A DNA stretch of 64,000 bases from Pristionchus mayeri (taxonomy: Eukaryota > Nematoda > Chromadorea > Rhabditida > Neodiplogasteridae). Positions 44,168-56,933 of this stretch are shown here, in pieces. The position numbers and the translations under genes are program-made. Position 1 is the stretch's first letter. The number at the start of each line of letters is the position of its first letter. The stretch is taken from NCBI GenBank assembly GCA_036245805.1, contig BTRK01000006.1, positions 5,249,613 through 5,313,612 of the forward strand. Direction: 5' to 3'. Below the pieces are notes generated by a model. The model saw nothing but the letters and a program-made list of their open reading frames with translations. It was not told the DNA's origin and ran no database searches.

Positions 44168-47100
44168 CACCACGTATTCACAGAGATGTGGTGAGCACAC
44201 GAGAAGAATGAACGTCGCAGTCAGCTGAAGTGGAAGCGATGGAGAGCTGGTCGGGATCTCCAAATGTTTTGAACAACAAAAAAGCGAAATAAGAGAAGAG
44301 CGGGAGCGAGACGATTGATTCGCCCGACTCATCAATTTGCACTACTAGGGCTTCCATGTTTGGGCGATTTTGCACAAATTTCGAGTATGTTTCAGGTGCG
44401 TAAAAATAGCTAACGATGTAATTGCACGTATTCACTTAGATGTGGCGAGCACACGAGAAGAATGAACGTCGCAGTCAGCTGAAATGGAAGCGATGGAGAG
44501 CTGGTCGGGATCTCCAAATGTTTTGAACAACAAAAAAGCGAAATAAGAGAAGAGCGGGAGCGAGACGATTGATTCGCCCGACTCATCAATTTGCACTACT
44601 AGGGCTTCCATGTTTGGGCGATTTTGCACAAATTTCGAGTATGTTTCAGGTGCGTAAAAATAGCTAACGATGTAATTGCACGTATTCACTTAGATGTGGC
44701 GAGCACACGAGAAGAATGAACGTCGCAGTCAGCTGAAGTGGAAGCGATGGAGAGCTGGTCGGGATCTCCAAATGTTTTGAACAACAAAAAAGCGACATAA
44801 GAAAAGAGCGGGAGCGAGACGATTGATTCGCCCGACTCATCAATTTGCACCACTAGGGCTTCCATGTTTGGGCGATTTTGCACAAATTTCGAGTATGTTT
44901 CAGGTGCGTAAAAATAGCTAGCGATGTAATTGCACGTATTCACTTAGATGTGGCGAGCACACGAGAAGAATGAACGTCGCAGTCAGCTGAAGTGGAAGCG
45001 ATGGAGAGCTGGCCGGGATCTCCAAATGTTTTGAACAACAAAAAAGCGACATAAGAAAAGAGCGGGAGCGAGACGATTGATTCGCCCGACTCATCAATTT
45101 GCACCACTAGGGCTTCCATGTTTGGGCGATTTTGCACAAATTTCGAGTATGTTTCAGGAGCGTAAAAATAGCTAACGATGTAATTGCACGCATTCACTTA
45201 GATGTGGCGAGCACACGAGAAGAATGAACGTCGCAGTCAGCTGAAGTGGAAGCGATGGAGAGCTGGCCGGGATCTCCAAATGTTTTGAACAACAAAAAAG
45301 CGACATAAGAAAAGAGCGGGAGCGAGACGATTGATTCGCCCGACTCATCAATTTGCACCACTAGGGCTTCCATGTTTGGGCGATTTTGCACAAATTTCGA
45401 GTATGTTTCATGTGCGTAAAAATAGCTAACGATGTAATTGCGCGTATTCACTTAGATGTGGCGAGCACACGAGAAGAATGAACGTCGCAGTCAGCTGAAG
45501 TGGAAGCGATGGAGAGCTGGTCGGGATCTCCAAATGTTTTGAACAACAAAAAAGCGACATAAGAAAAGAGCGGGAGCGAGACGATTGATTCGCCCGACTC
45601 ATCAATTTGCACCACTAGGGCTTCCATGTTTGGGCGATTTTGCACAAATTTCGAGTATGTTTCAGGTGCGTAAAAATAGCTAACGATGTAATTGCACGCA
45701 TTCACTTAGATGTGGCGAGCACACGAGAAGAATGAACGTCGCAGTCAGCTGAAGTGGAAGCGATGGAGAGCTGGCCGGGATCTCCAAATGTTTTGAACAA
45801 CAAAAAAGCGACATAAGAAAAGAGCGGGAGCGAGACGATTGATTCGCCCGACTCATCAATTTGCACTACTAGGGCTTCCATGTTTGGGCGATTTTGCACA
45901 AATTTCGAGTATGTTTCAGGTGCGTAAAAATAGCTAACGATGTAATTGCGCGTATTCACTTAGATGTGGCGAGCACACGAGAAGAATGAACGTCGCAGTC
46001 AGCTGAAGTGGAAGCGATGGAGAGCTGGTCGGGATCTCCAAATGTTTTGAACAACAAAAAAGCGAAATAAGAGAAGAGCGGGAGCGAGACGATTGATTCG
46101 CCCGACTCATCAATTTGTACTACTAGGGCTTCCATGTTTGGGCGATTTTGCACAAATTTCGAGTATGTTTCAGGTGCGTAAAAATAGCTAACGATGTAAT
46201 TGCACGTATTCACTTAGATGTGGCGAGCACACGAGAAGAATGAACGTCGCAGTCAGCTGAAGTGGAAGCGATGGAGAGCTGGTCGGGATCTCCAAATGTT
46301 TTGAACAACAAAAAAGCGACATAAGAAAAGAGCGGGAGCGAGACGATTGATTCGCCCGACTCATCAATTTGCACCACTAGGGCTTCCATGTTTGGGCGAT
46401 TTTGCACAAATTTCGAGTATGTTTCAGGTGCGTAAAAATAGCTAACGATGTAATTGCACGTATTCACTTAGATGTGGCGAGCACACGAGAAGAATGAACG
46501 TCGCAGTCAGCTGAAGTGGAAGCGATGGAGAGCTGGTCGGGATCTCCAAATGTTTTGAACAACAAAAAAGCGACATAAGAAAAGAGCGGGAGCGAGACGA
46601 TTGATTCGCCCGACTCATCAATTTGCACCACTAGGGCTTCCATGTTTGGGCGATTTTGCACAAATTTCGAGTATGTTTCAGGTGCGTAAAAATAGCTAAC
46701 GATGTAATTGCACGTATTCACTTAGATGTGGCGAGCACACGAGAAGAATGAACGTCGCAGTCAGCTGAAGTGGAAGCGATGGAGAGCTGGTCGGGATCTC
46801 CAAATGTTTTGAACAACAAAAAAGCGACATAAGAAAAGAGCGGGAGCGAGACGATTGATTCGCCCGACTCATCAATTTGCACCACTAGGGCTTCCATGTT
46901 TGGGCGATTTTGCACAAATTTCGAGTATGTTTCAGGTGCGTAAAAATAGCTAGCGATGTAATTGCACGTATTCACTTAGATGTGGCGAGCACACGAGAAG
47001 AATGAACGTCGCAGTCAGCTGAAGTGGAAGCGATGGAGAGCTGGCCGGGATCTCCAAATGTTTTGAACAACAAAAAAGCGACATAAGAAAAGAGCGGGAG

Positions 47101-50100
47101 CGAGACGATTGATTCGCCCGACTCATCAATTTGCACCACTAGGGCTTCCATGTTTGGGCGATTTTGCACAAATTTCGAGTATGTTTCAGGAGCGTAAAAA
47201 TAGCTAACGATGTAATTGCACGCATTCACTTAGATGTGGCGAGCACACGAGAAGAATGAACGTCGCAGTCAGCTGAAGTGGAAGCGATGGAGAGCTGGCC
47301 GGGATCTCCAAATGTTTTGAACAACAAAAAAGCGACATAAGAAAAGAGCGGGAGCGAGACGATTGATTCGCCCGACTCATCAATTTGCACCACTAGGGCT
47401 TCCATGTTTGGGCGATTTTGCACAAATTTCGAGTATGTTTCATGTGCGTAAAAATAGCTAACGATGTAATTGCGCGTATTCACTTAGATGTGGCGAGCAC
47501 ACGAGAAGAATGAACGTCGCAGTCAGCTGAAGTGGAAGCGATGGAGAGCTGGTCGGGATCTCCAAATGTTTTGAACAACAAAAAAGCGACATAAGAAAAG
47601 AGCGGGAGCGAGACGATTGATTCGCCCGACTCATCAATTTGCACCACTAGGGCTTCCATGTTTGGGCGATTTTGCACAAATTTCGAGTATGTTTCAGGTG
47701 CGTAAAAATAGCTAACGATGTAATTGCACGCATTCACTTAGATGTGGCGAGCACACGAGAAGAATGAACGTCGCAGTCAGCTGAAGTGGAAGCGATGGAG
47801 AGCTGGCCGGGATCTCCAAATGTTTTGAACAACAAAAAAGCGACATAAGAAAAGAGCGGGAGCGAGACGATTGATTCGCCCGACTCATCAATTTGCACTA
47901 CTAGGGCTTCCATGTTTGGGCGATTTTGCACAAATTTCGAGTATGTTTCAGGTGCGTAAAAATAGCTAACGATGTAATTGCGCGTATTCACTTAGATGTG
48001 GCGAGCACACGAGAAGAATGAACGTCGCAGTCAGCTGAAGTGGAAGCGATGGAGAGCTGGTCGGGATCTCCAAATGTTTTGAACAACAAAAAAGCGAAAT
48101 AAGAGAAGAGCGGGAGCGAGACGATTGATTCGCCCGACTCATCAATTTGTACTACTAGGGCTTCCATGTTTGGGCGATTTTGCACAAATTTCGAGTATGT
48201 TTCAGGTGCGTAAAAATAGCTAACGATGTAATTGCACGTATTCACTTAGATGTGGCGAGCACACGAGAAGAATGAACGTCGCAGTCAGCTGAAGTGGAAG
48301 CGATGGAGAGCTGGTCGGGATCTCCAAATGTTTTGAACAACAAAAAAGCGACATAAGAAAAGAGCGGGAGCGAGACGATTGATTCGCCCGACTCATCAAT
48401 TTGCACCACTAGGGCTTCCATGTTTGGGCGATTTTGCACAAATTTCGAGTATGTTTCAGGTGCGTAAAAATAGCTAACGATGTAATTGCACGTATTCACT
48501 TAGATGTGGCGAGCACACGAGAAGAATGAACGTCGCAGTCAGCTGAAGTGGAAGCGATGGAGAGCTGGTCGGGATCTCCAAATGTTTTGAACAACAAAAA
48601 AGCGACATAAGAAAAGAGCGGGAGCGAGACGATTGATTCGCCCGACTCATCAATTTGCACCACTAGGGCTTCCATGTTTGGGCGATTTTGCACAAATTTC
48701 GAGTATGTTTCAGGTGCGTAAAAATAGCTAACGATGTAATTGCACGTATTCACTTAGATGTGGCGAGCACACGAGAAGAATGAACGTCGCAGTCAGCTGA
48801 AGTGGAAGCGATGGAGAGCTGGTCGGGATCTCCAAATGTTTTGAACAACAAAAAAGCGACATAAGAAAAGAGCGGGAGCGAGACGATTGATTCGCCCGAC
48901 TCATCAATTTGCACCACTAGGGCTTCCATGTTTGGGCGATTTTGCACAAATTTCGAGTATGTTTCAGGTGCGTAAAAATAGCTAGCGATGTAATTGCACG
49001 TATTCACTTAGATGTGGCGAGCACACGAGAAGAATGAACGTCGCAGTCAGCTGAAGTGGAAGCGATGGAGAGCTGGCCGGGATCTCCAAATGTTTTGAAC
49101 AACAAAAAAGCGACATAAGAAAAGAGCGGGAGCGAGACGATTGATTCGCCCGACTCATCAATTTGCACCACTAGGGCTTCCATGTTTGGGCGATTTTGCA
49201 CAAATTTCGAGTATGTTTCAGGAGCGTAAAAATAGCTAACGATGTAATTGCACGCATTCACTTAGATGTGGCGAGCACACGAGAAGAATGAACGTCGCAG
49301 TCAGCTGAAGTGGAAGCGATGGAGAGCTGGCCGGGATCTCCAAATGTTTTGAACAACAAAAAAGCGACATAAGAAAAGAGCGGGAGCGAGACGATTGATT
49401 CGCCCGACTCATCAATTTGCACCACTAGGGCTTCCATGTTTGGGCGATTTTGCACAAATTTCGAGTATGTTTCAGGAGCGTAAAAATAGCTAACGATGTA
49501 ATTGCACGCATTCACTTAGATGTGGCGACCACACGAGAAGAATGAACGTCGCAGTCAGCTGAAGTGGAAGCGATGGAGAGCTGGTCGGGAGCTCCAAATG
49601 TTTTGAACAACAAAAAAGCGAAATAAGAGAAGAGCGGGAGCGAGACGATTGATTCGCCCGACTCACCAATTTGCACTACTAGGGATTCCATGTTTGGGCG
49701 ATTTTGCACAAATTTCGAGTATGTTTCATGTGCGTAAAAATAGCTAACGATGTAATTGCGCGTATTCAGTTAGATGTGGCGAGCACACGAGAAGAATGAA
49801 CGTCGCAGTCAGCTGAAGTGGAAGCGATGGAGAGCTGGTCGGGATCTCCAAATGTTTTGAACAACAAAAAAGCGAAATAAGAGAAGAGCGGGAGCGAGAC
49901 GATTGATTCGCCCGACTCATCAATTTGCACCACTAGGGCTTCCATGTTTGGGCGATTTTGCACAAATTTCGAGTATGTTTCAGGTGCGTAAAAATAGCTA
50001 GCGATGTAATTGCACGTATTCACTTAGATGTGGCGAGCACACGAGAAGAATGAACGTCGCAGTCAGCTGAAGTGGAAGCGATGGAGAGCTGGCCGGGATC

Positions 50101-51300
50101 TCCAAATGTTTTGAACAACAAAAAAGCGACATAAGAGAAGAGCGGGAGCGAGACGATTGATTCGCCCGACTCATCAATTTGCACCACTAGGGCTTCCATG
50201 TTTGGGCGATTTTGCACAAATTTCGAGTATGTTTCAGGAGCGTAAAAATAGCTAACGATGTAATTGCACGCATTCACTTAGATGTGGCGAGCACACGAGA
50301 AGAATGAACGTCGCAGTCAGCTGAAGTGGAAGCGATGGAGAGCTGGTCGGGAGCTCCAAATGTTTTGAACAACAAAAAAGCGAAATAAGAGAAGAGCGGG
50401 AGCGAGACGATTGATTCGCCCGACTCACCAATTTGCACTACTAGGGATTCCATGTTTGGGCGATTTTGCACAAATTTCGAGTATGTTTCATGTGCGTAAA
50501 AATAGCTAACGATGTAATTGCGCGTATTCACTTAGATGTGGCGAGCACACGAGAAGAATGAACGTCGCAGTCAGCTGAAGTGGAAGCGATGGAGGGCTGT
50601 TCGGGATCTCCAAATGTTTTGAACAACAAAAAAGCGAAATAAGAGAAGAGCGGGAGCGAGACGATTGATTCGCCCGACTCATCAATTTGCACTACTAGGG
50701 CTTCCATGTTTGGGCGATTTTGCACAAATTTCGAGTATGTTTCAGGAGCGTAAAAATAGCTAACGATGTAATTGCACGCATTCAATTAGATGTGGCAAGC
50801 ACACGAGAAGAATGAACGTCGCAGTCAGCTGAATTGGAAGCGATGGAGAGCTGGTCGGGTTCTCCAAATGTTTTGAACAACAAAAAAGCGAAATAAGAGA
50901 AGAGCGGGAGCGAGACGATTGATTCGCCCGACTCATCAATTTGCACTACTAGGGCTTCCATGTTTGGGCGATTTTGCACAAATTTCGAGTATGTTTCAGG
51001 TGCGTAAAAATAGCTAACGATGTAATTGCACGTATTCACTTAGATGTGGCGAGCACACGAGAAGAATGAACGTCGCAGTCAGCTGAAGTGGAAGCGATGG
51101 AGAGCTGGTCGGGATCTCCAAATGTTTTGAACAACAAAAAAGCGAAATAAGAGAAGAGCGGGAGCGAGACGATTGATTCGCCCGACTCATCAATTTGCAC
51201 CACTAGGGCTTCCATGTTTGGGCGATTTTGCACAAATTTCGAGTATGTTTCAGGTGCGTAAAAATAGCTAACGATGTAATTGCACGTATTCACTTAGATG
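44168..51300. repeat. 254-bp satellite, 28 monomers, with 8-monomer higher-order repeat
   Basis: The monomer is exactly 254 bp across the whole array (junction phrase CGTATTCACTTAGATGTGGC). Single-base variants (TCGGGAT/CCGGGAT, GAAATAAG/GACATAAG, GCACGT/GCGCGT/GCACGC, TTTGTACTAC) repeat in the same order over two consecutive blocks of eight monomers, 44686-46717 and 46718-48749, and begin a third time at 48750. Monomers at 49.5-51.0 kb are more diverged (for example GTCGGGAGCTCC, ACTCACCAATT). Each monomer has a stop-free minus-strand stretch of 85 codons, but the frame has no ATG at its start and shifts by two between monomers. Confidence 0.97.
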
Positions 51301-51571
51301 TCATTTTGCGTACTCTCTACAGTCTCTGCTTCGGTTCATTGTGTTAGATGAGGAAACGATTTTCGTTTCGTCGTCCCCAAATATTACGAATGAAATGAAT
51401 ATAAAAGTGTGTTGTCGGTACGAGAAGGCATCGACATCGACCCTTCGATGGGAACAATGATTAGAGGTGAGACATTCTCCCTTCCGAGCGCTTCTTCGGT
51501 TTCTGACCTCGTCCCCTGCTCCTCTCAATCTCTATTGGGGTGGATAATTAAAGAAACCGGAAAATAACCCA

Positions 51572-52269
51572 ATGCTGAATGCAATTCTCATCGCGACTTC
51601 TCTTCTCTTCGTCCTCGCCGAATGCTCTCTGAAATACGATACGAAATGGAACAAGAAAGCATTCATCGCTGGCCAGGAGAACGATCTGGAGTACGTGGGA
51701 GATGTGGGCGAGGCTCCAGAAAACAAGTACCTCGTGAGTTCATTCCCATCGCTCTATCTTATTATATTTAAATTCAAATTTATTTTTCCATCACAAGGTA
51801 AGTCCGGGTAGCAGAGGGTGATCTCCGTTCGGTTTTGGTAGATATCCGACGGGAGTCGGTTTGGGGAATGGGGCATTAGGGGAGCATGCACTGTTGACCG
51901 TGCGCCTAGTGCGTAGACACAATTTGTAGTTTATAACGAAATCGTGTTTTGAGTGCTACTGGGATGGAAGCGCGCCTGTTCTGCGGATTGGTGCACCACG
52001 GGATACAGAGGCGTGGCAAGAGCTAGGGCATCAGCCACAAGCTACTTCGCCGAAGATACTACAGGGTACGTTCAATAGTCGATAGAGAACCGGAATGGCA
52101 GAATGAATTGATCGCGGATGACTGATGTAGTTAATATGGGGAACTTGGAGGACGAGACGTACATATTTCTTTCACCTTTCTTTATTTATCGTTTTTTTCA
52201 GTAATTGCTTTACGGGAGATAGAAGGTTGTGTTGCCCCGAACAGTACGTCAAGAAGGATCCATGGAAGG
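51572..52269 (+). pseudogene. Small secreted Cys-rich protein gene, one frame break
   Basis: Exon 1 (51572-51733) starts with a signal peptide, MLNAILIATSLLFVLAECSL, followed by an acidic stretch (LEYVGDVGEAPENKYL), and ends at a GT donor in phase 0. A middle exon (about 51946-52065) reads CYWDGSAP, then in the next frame CSADWCTTGYRGVARARASA, ending in phase 2. That phase fits exon 3 (52202-52269; NCFTGDRRLCCPEQYVKKDP). The C-W-D-G-x-A-P ... C-x-T-G-x-x-x-x-C-C order resembles nematode secreted Cys-rich proteins. One missing base near 51980 separates the two halves of the middle exon, so this is a pseudogene or a sequencing error. The middle exon's acceptor is poor (TTTTGAG). Confidence 0.45.
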
Positions 52270-52437
52270 TAAGCAATAGCGTTCGAGAAACGATACCAGG
52301 CTATCTTCATGTACACACTCTCTCACCACTCGGCCGATCTATAGAATAGAGTGCTCTTATTTGAATCATATTTGAATGAACTGCATCTTTTTCATATATG
52401 CTTCACGTGATGCAATTCATTCCAATTAATTCCAATA

Positions 52438-53320
52438 ATGAAATTCATTCCAATTGACGGTCTCTACCTCATATTCGGGAAAAACGATAAATTATCAATC
52501 GTTGCGAGGCTTCCATTGGCTTTTATATTTCGATTTGTCGCTGATCAATGGGAGAGAAAGGGATTCGATAAGCAGAATAAGAAATGGAAGGTTAGATATA
52601 GTTTAGTTAATTTCATCACATAACTTACATAAATTCACACCTCCCTTAATGAATTGGTAACATCAATGAATGCTTGCGAGTCCCACCACGAAGAGATTGC
52701 GCTCGCAATGGGAAACTATAGCGAAATTACCCCAAGAAAGAGGCGAACATTAAGTAAAGAGAGTGCAACATAACCGAATCACAATCACGACCAGCGCTTT
52801 CAATGAAGCGTATGTAAATAGTGTATGTAAATAGCGTCAGAGGCATCTGGACAACTTTGTAAAAAGTGACTTACGGTTTAGGCAAAAAATGCAACTAGTG
52901 GAGAGCCACTGATCTTTTAGGCCGGTAAATCATTATTTTAGGAGTTCTTATTGACTGAAAAAATGAATATATGTTTTTCAAAACGACATTGAATATTTTC
53001 AGCTTGTCTACATCGGGTCAGTGCGTAGTTACGCCTTAAACGAAGCCACTGACGTCATAATCGAGACGTTCAAGATAATGCCAGTAAAAAGAATATGGAT
53101 CGAAAATGTGGACGAGAATACATTCGATTATGTTAGACGTTGCCTCGGAACAGTTGATTTTGAACAAGTAACTATTCGAGTGAAAAAGGAAGAGTCAGAT
53201 ATTGTACTCAGGTAATACAAAATTTATGTTTGTTCTGAATATTATTCAATTTGGTTTTGTTTCAGAATTATCGAGGAACGAGCAAAAGAAATCAAAGCGA
53301 ATTATTGTGTCGTTGTATAA
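52438..53320 (+). CDS. Small F-box/FTH-like protein (138 aa)
   Basis: Exons 52438-52590, 53003-53211 and 53266-53320 join in frame (417 nt). The start is ATG 52438, MKFIPIDGLYLIFGKN. The segment VARLPLAFIFRFVADQWE (about residues 21-38) is weakly F-box-like. The rest (ETFKIMPVKRIWIENVDENT, then YVRRCLGTVDFEQVTIRV) follows the alternating pattern of the F-box-associated FTH/DUF38 region in nematode substrate adaptors. It is much shorter than a usual F-box protein, so it may be a remnant or have unseen upstream exons. Function, if any, would be SCF-type substrate recruitment; family assignment is tentative. Confidence 0.4.
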
Positions 53321-54639
53321 TTTTTTTTTAAATGGGATTTAAATATTAATCATGATTTTAGTCGAGCATTAGGAAATTCGGCTTTAATAAAACTATGTTT
53401 GTGTATGCTGGAGGCTTATTTATTTGAACAGTTCATAGTACGAAGCGAGAAATCTGATTAGCGCATATCGTGGGGGTACGACACTTCGGCAACCGACATT
53501 TCCGTAACGGAGTGCCGTTTGCTTGAGTGCTAGAGTAGAAACGTGGGAGTTGTTGCGTTGTTGCCAGTATTTGCTCCCATACCTTTGCATATACAATTCT
53601 AGTTACCAGGCGATATTGAGTTTAAACGTATAGGGGTTCATGGAAATCCACAGTCCCTTTATATTGGTTGGAATATGGTTCTGGGTGATTGGGGTTGTGT
53701 GTAGCGGCAGGGGAAACAGACTGATGGAACAACAAATATGCGAGAGTCTTGTCTGTCTCGAGGAATCCTAACTGAACGGACGAAGCTAGCCCTGACGGAA
53801 GTTCTTTCCCAAGTCACTAATACCAGTAAGTGGTACCGTAGCTAGATGGCTCAGGCTTGTATTCGCGAGATCACTAAGACGGATGGCACATCTCATGTAT
53901 CGGGCGATACAACACTCAGCCTCTATGAGTGAGGTCATACAACCTAACTGAATCTCTAGCGGGTGGTACTTGCGGGAGAAAGGAGAGGGAAGAGTGCGTA
54001 GATGATAGCGAGATAAGGGAAACCGAGTGTACGAGAGGAAGGAAGCTACTTAGGTATAACATCCTACACCCTCGAAATTTTCGACGTCCTCGTCGATAAA
54101 ATCGGATGTGGATAGAGTAGGATTGGAACAAGATGGCGATTACAATGATTGGATAATGCCGATAAACAAACAACGGTTATGTGAACGAGTATACGAATGC
54201 GAAAGATGATCCTTTGACTGGTCTTGGATGGTGGTTGATCGAGTAGTCGGTTCGGAATCGCATCCTGTGGTCGTTGAGTAGAGATAGTGATGATGAGTGA
54301 CGGAGAGATAAGAGGGAGTAGAACGGCACTCGTATTAGATTACTGATCAGTGGTTCTGATCCATGAAATTGTGCACGGAATTCACGTGAGATTTCCATTC
54401 GTCTCCAGATTCACCGGCATAGCCATCGTCGTTATTATTATTATTAATAATTTATCATGTGTGACAGCACAGAGTTATAGAATAGATTGCGAAGGACATG
54501 ATATTACGATGTCATGACTTGATGACAAAGGGAAAAATGGCAATAAATAAGTTTAAGAGAGAGCTAATTAGCATCGTTGTATTCGTCATCATAATTATCA
54601 CCATTCCATTCGGAATCGGCTTCATTATTATTATGTTAA
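53321..54639. other. Segment without a recognised gene, possibly LTR/3' part of the gag element
   Basis: Moderate-GC sequence with no protein-family resemblance in any frame. It could include a terminal repeat of the gag-bearing element at 54.6-55.6 kb, but no second LTR copy, primer-binding site or polypurine tract was identified. Confidence 0.3.
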
Positions 54640-55595
54640 TTATCGCAATCATCAGAGTAGATCGTTGAGATCGTTCTCGTTATAGTCGAATTCCTCTTCG
54701 TGGTCTTCATCTGCATTCGATTCATCGCAATAATTCGCATTTTGATCAGTGCGATCGTAACATTGGTCATTGTCTTCATAGCAGCGCTCGTTGTCGTCGT
54801 GACTGTAGTAGTCATTACCATCGTCAAATTCTGATTGAGATTGATAATCAGCACGATAATTGATTGTATGTTCATTTGATAGCTACATTTCACTCAGCTT
54901 TAGCTCTGCTGCTTCAATTTGATCTTCTACATCGCTTGGATAGATCAAATCTCCTTTTGAGATCTCGATTTTGTTCCTCCACTTGCGCAATTGTGATTGG
55001 GCATTCTCATCTAAATTGTGTATCTTGAAAACCTCATTTATTTTGTCGAGAACAATGTCACGCTTCTTCTTGAAAATATCGCGAATTGCCGATATTATTT
55101 CTAGTTGATCGACATAGTCCTGGACTTGTCCGAGAGTTGCGAATTCCTTAAGGCCAATTTTATTTTTGAATCGTGGTGCAAGACCAGCGATGAAATGATT
55201 CACCATCAGATTTTCCTGAACCGATTGTTGGAAGTTTGGATATCCATTCAGCACATTGTTTCTCACTTTCTCAGCAAAATCAGATAATTTCTCATTGACA
55301 GCTTTCTTTTCGTTCAATCTCATGATTGCAAATCTCTTATGGCAAGGGGTGTTCAGGCCTTCATTGATGAAATTGATTAGCGATTGGTAATCCATACACG
55401 CATCTTCATTAGGTAGTGTATTGTACACTTGTAAAGCACGCCCTCTCAGTCGAAGTGGCATAACTCGTAGGGCGTGGACTGAATTCGAAAGGCATTGAGA
55501 AATCTATTGAAGACTTTCACAGATTGTGGAAATGGCTCAGTGTCCCCATCGATAATCGGAAATATATCGACGACTTTAGGAGTTACGTAACTCAT
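54640..55595 (-). pseudogene. LTR-retrotransposon gag remnant
   Basis: The reading MSYVTPKVVDIFPIIDGD begins at 55595. It continues RFLNAFRIQSTPYEL and then shifts frame near 55465 into PLRLRGRALQVYNTLPNE, and runs to a stop at 54883. The arrangement (PLRLRG.A, MRLNEKKAVNEKLSDFAEKV, NHFIAGLAPRFKNKIGLKEF) is that of the capsid (retrotransposon gag) domain of Gypsy- or Pao-type elements. Past the stop, 54882-54640 stays open in one frame as an Asp/Glu/Asn/Tyr-rich tail. No zinc knuckle, protease, RT or integrase is present in the window, so this is a broken or non-autonomous copy. Confidence 0.8.
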
Positions 55596-56300
55596 TGGAG
55601 TTTCTTGCAGAAATGAAGTTTCTCTGAATTGGTAGAGAGCAGATGGGTAGACTTGATAAGTTAGACAGTTTTCAAGGTTTCTCTCTCTCTCGAGCGTAGA
55701 AAGTGTTGCTTAGATCGTTATCGAAGCCAAAGTTTTGCAACTCGCATCAATGGCGCGAAGATTAGATGTGTAGATAAGGTACAAATGGGTTTGAGTTCCT
55801 CTGTTCGAAAGACATTTCGTTCAAATTTCATCATGTTGAAGCAATTTCCGTCTTGATTTTCATGCGAATTTGTAGCTTCGGATCATTATCATTCTCAAAT
55901 TGAGCAACAACTTGAGCGCTACTTACGCAAAAGTAAGCAGTAGCCCCTCCTTCAATTTAGAATTGTTCAATACACTATTTCGCACATACTGCACATTAGT
56001 GATTCCAAAACAGCGCGCGCTCTACTCGTACTCAATCGCTCTAACGAATAGTGTTTAGGTAATTTAGAAAAGCAATGTTAATATTTTCGGGCGTTTCACG
56101 CACAAATATACCGGAGTTGCTGCATGTGGCACATCTCTGTAGCACGAAAGCACTTCGCGTGCAGGTACTGAAGGGCCTCGATGATTCGATTGCATAATTA
56201 TTTTAATCTGATATTTCCTCACCAATGTAAGAAATAAAATACACAAGAACTAGTAAGAGTCGGGTTTCAAAAATAGCCCAAAACTTGCGAAATGTTTTCC
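55596..56300. other. Segment upstream of the gag remnant, nothing recognised
   Basis: Possible leader or 5' LTR of the element on the minus strand; no matching repeat was found elsewhere in the window. Confidence 0.3.
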
Positions 56301-56933
56301 ATGATCCAAAATCACATTTTGTGGACTTCAACTGGTACTGACTCTAAGATATTTTTTGTAGAATTTTTAAAAAAGGACCCGTTTTTTGTGTCCTCAAAAT
56401 CATCTCACAACGACATGAGTAATCCTGGATCTCAAGTCGGAGTTGACTTAAGCACCAGTCCTTATGCTAGAAATGTAGAGCACTATGAGCTGAACATTTT
56501 ATCTATTGAAAGTGTGCTTCTATCTTTTCGTTGAAGCGCGCCACAGAGCCTAGGAGTTGACTAAAAACGGACTAGAGTCCCCCGAGACCGTCTGCCGCTC
56601 TCGCCCGCTCACCTCCCTCTCCTTCCCCTCCATATAGCGCTCTCCCGCGCGCATCCTCTGTTGTTTTCGCTAAATTCTAAGCTCTGTGGTGCGCTTCAAC
56701 GAAAAGATAGAAGCTCACTTTCAACAGATAAAATGTTCAGCTCATCGTGCTCTACATTTCTAGTATAAGGACTGGTGCCTAAGTCAACTCCTACTTGAGA
56801 TCCAGGATTACTCATTTCTTTGGGAGCTGACTTTGAGGACACAGAAAACCAAAGGGCCCCATTTTCAAAATTCTACAAAAAATATCTTAGAGTCGGTACC
56901 AGTTGAAGTCCACAAAATATGATTTTCGATCAA
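56301..56933. mobile_element. 0.63-kb foldback element
   Basis: Arms 56301-56548 and 56681-56933 are inverse copies (TTTTGTGGACTTCAACTGGT near the outer end, TAGAAG/CTTCTATCTTTTCGTTGAA near the inner end). The 132-nt spacer is pyrimidine- and C-rich, unlike the AT-rich arms. No coding capacity and no clear target-site duplication. Confidence 0.85.

Noticed and set aside
44178..51293. Chain of 85-codon minus-strand open frames, one per satellite monomer
   Set aside because: They open at GTG, not ATG, the monomer length (254) shifts the frame by two each time, and a stop falls at every junction. They are a by-product of the tandem repeat, not a gene array.
44168..51300. CRISPR array
   Set aside because: Monomers are 254 bp and contiguous, without short repeats separated by unique spacers, and the genome is eukaryotic.
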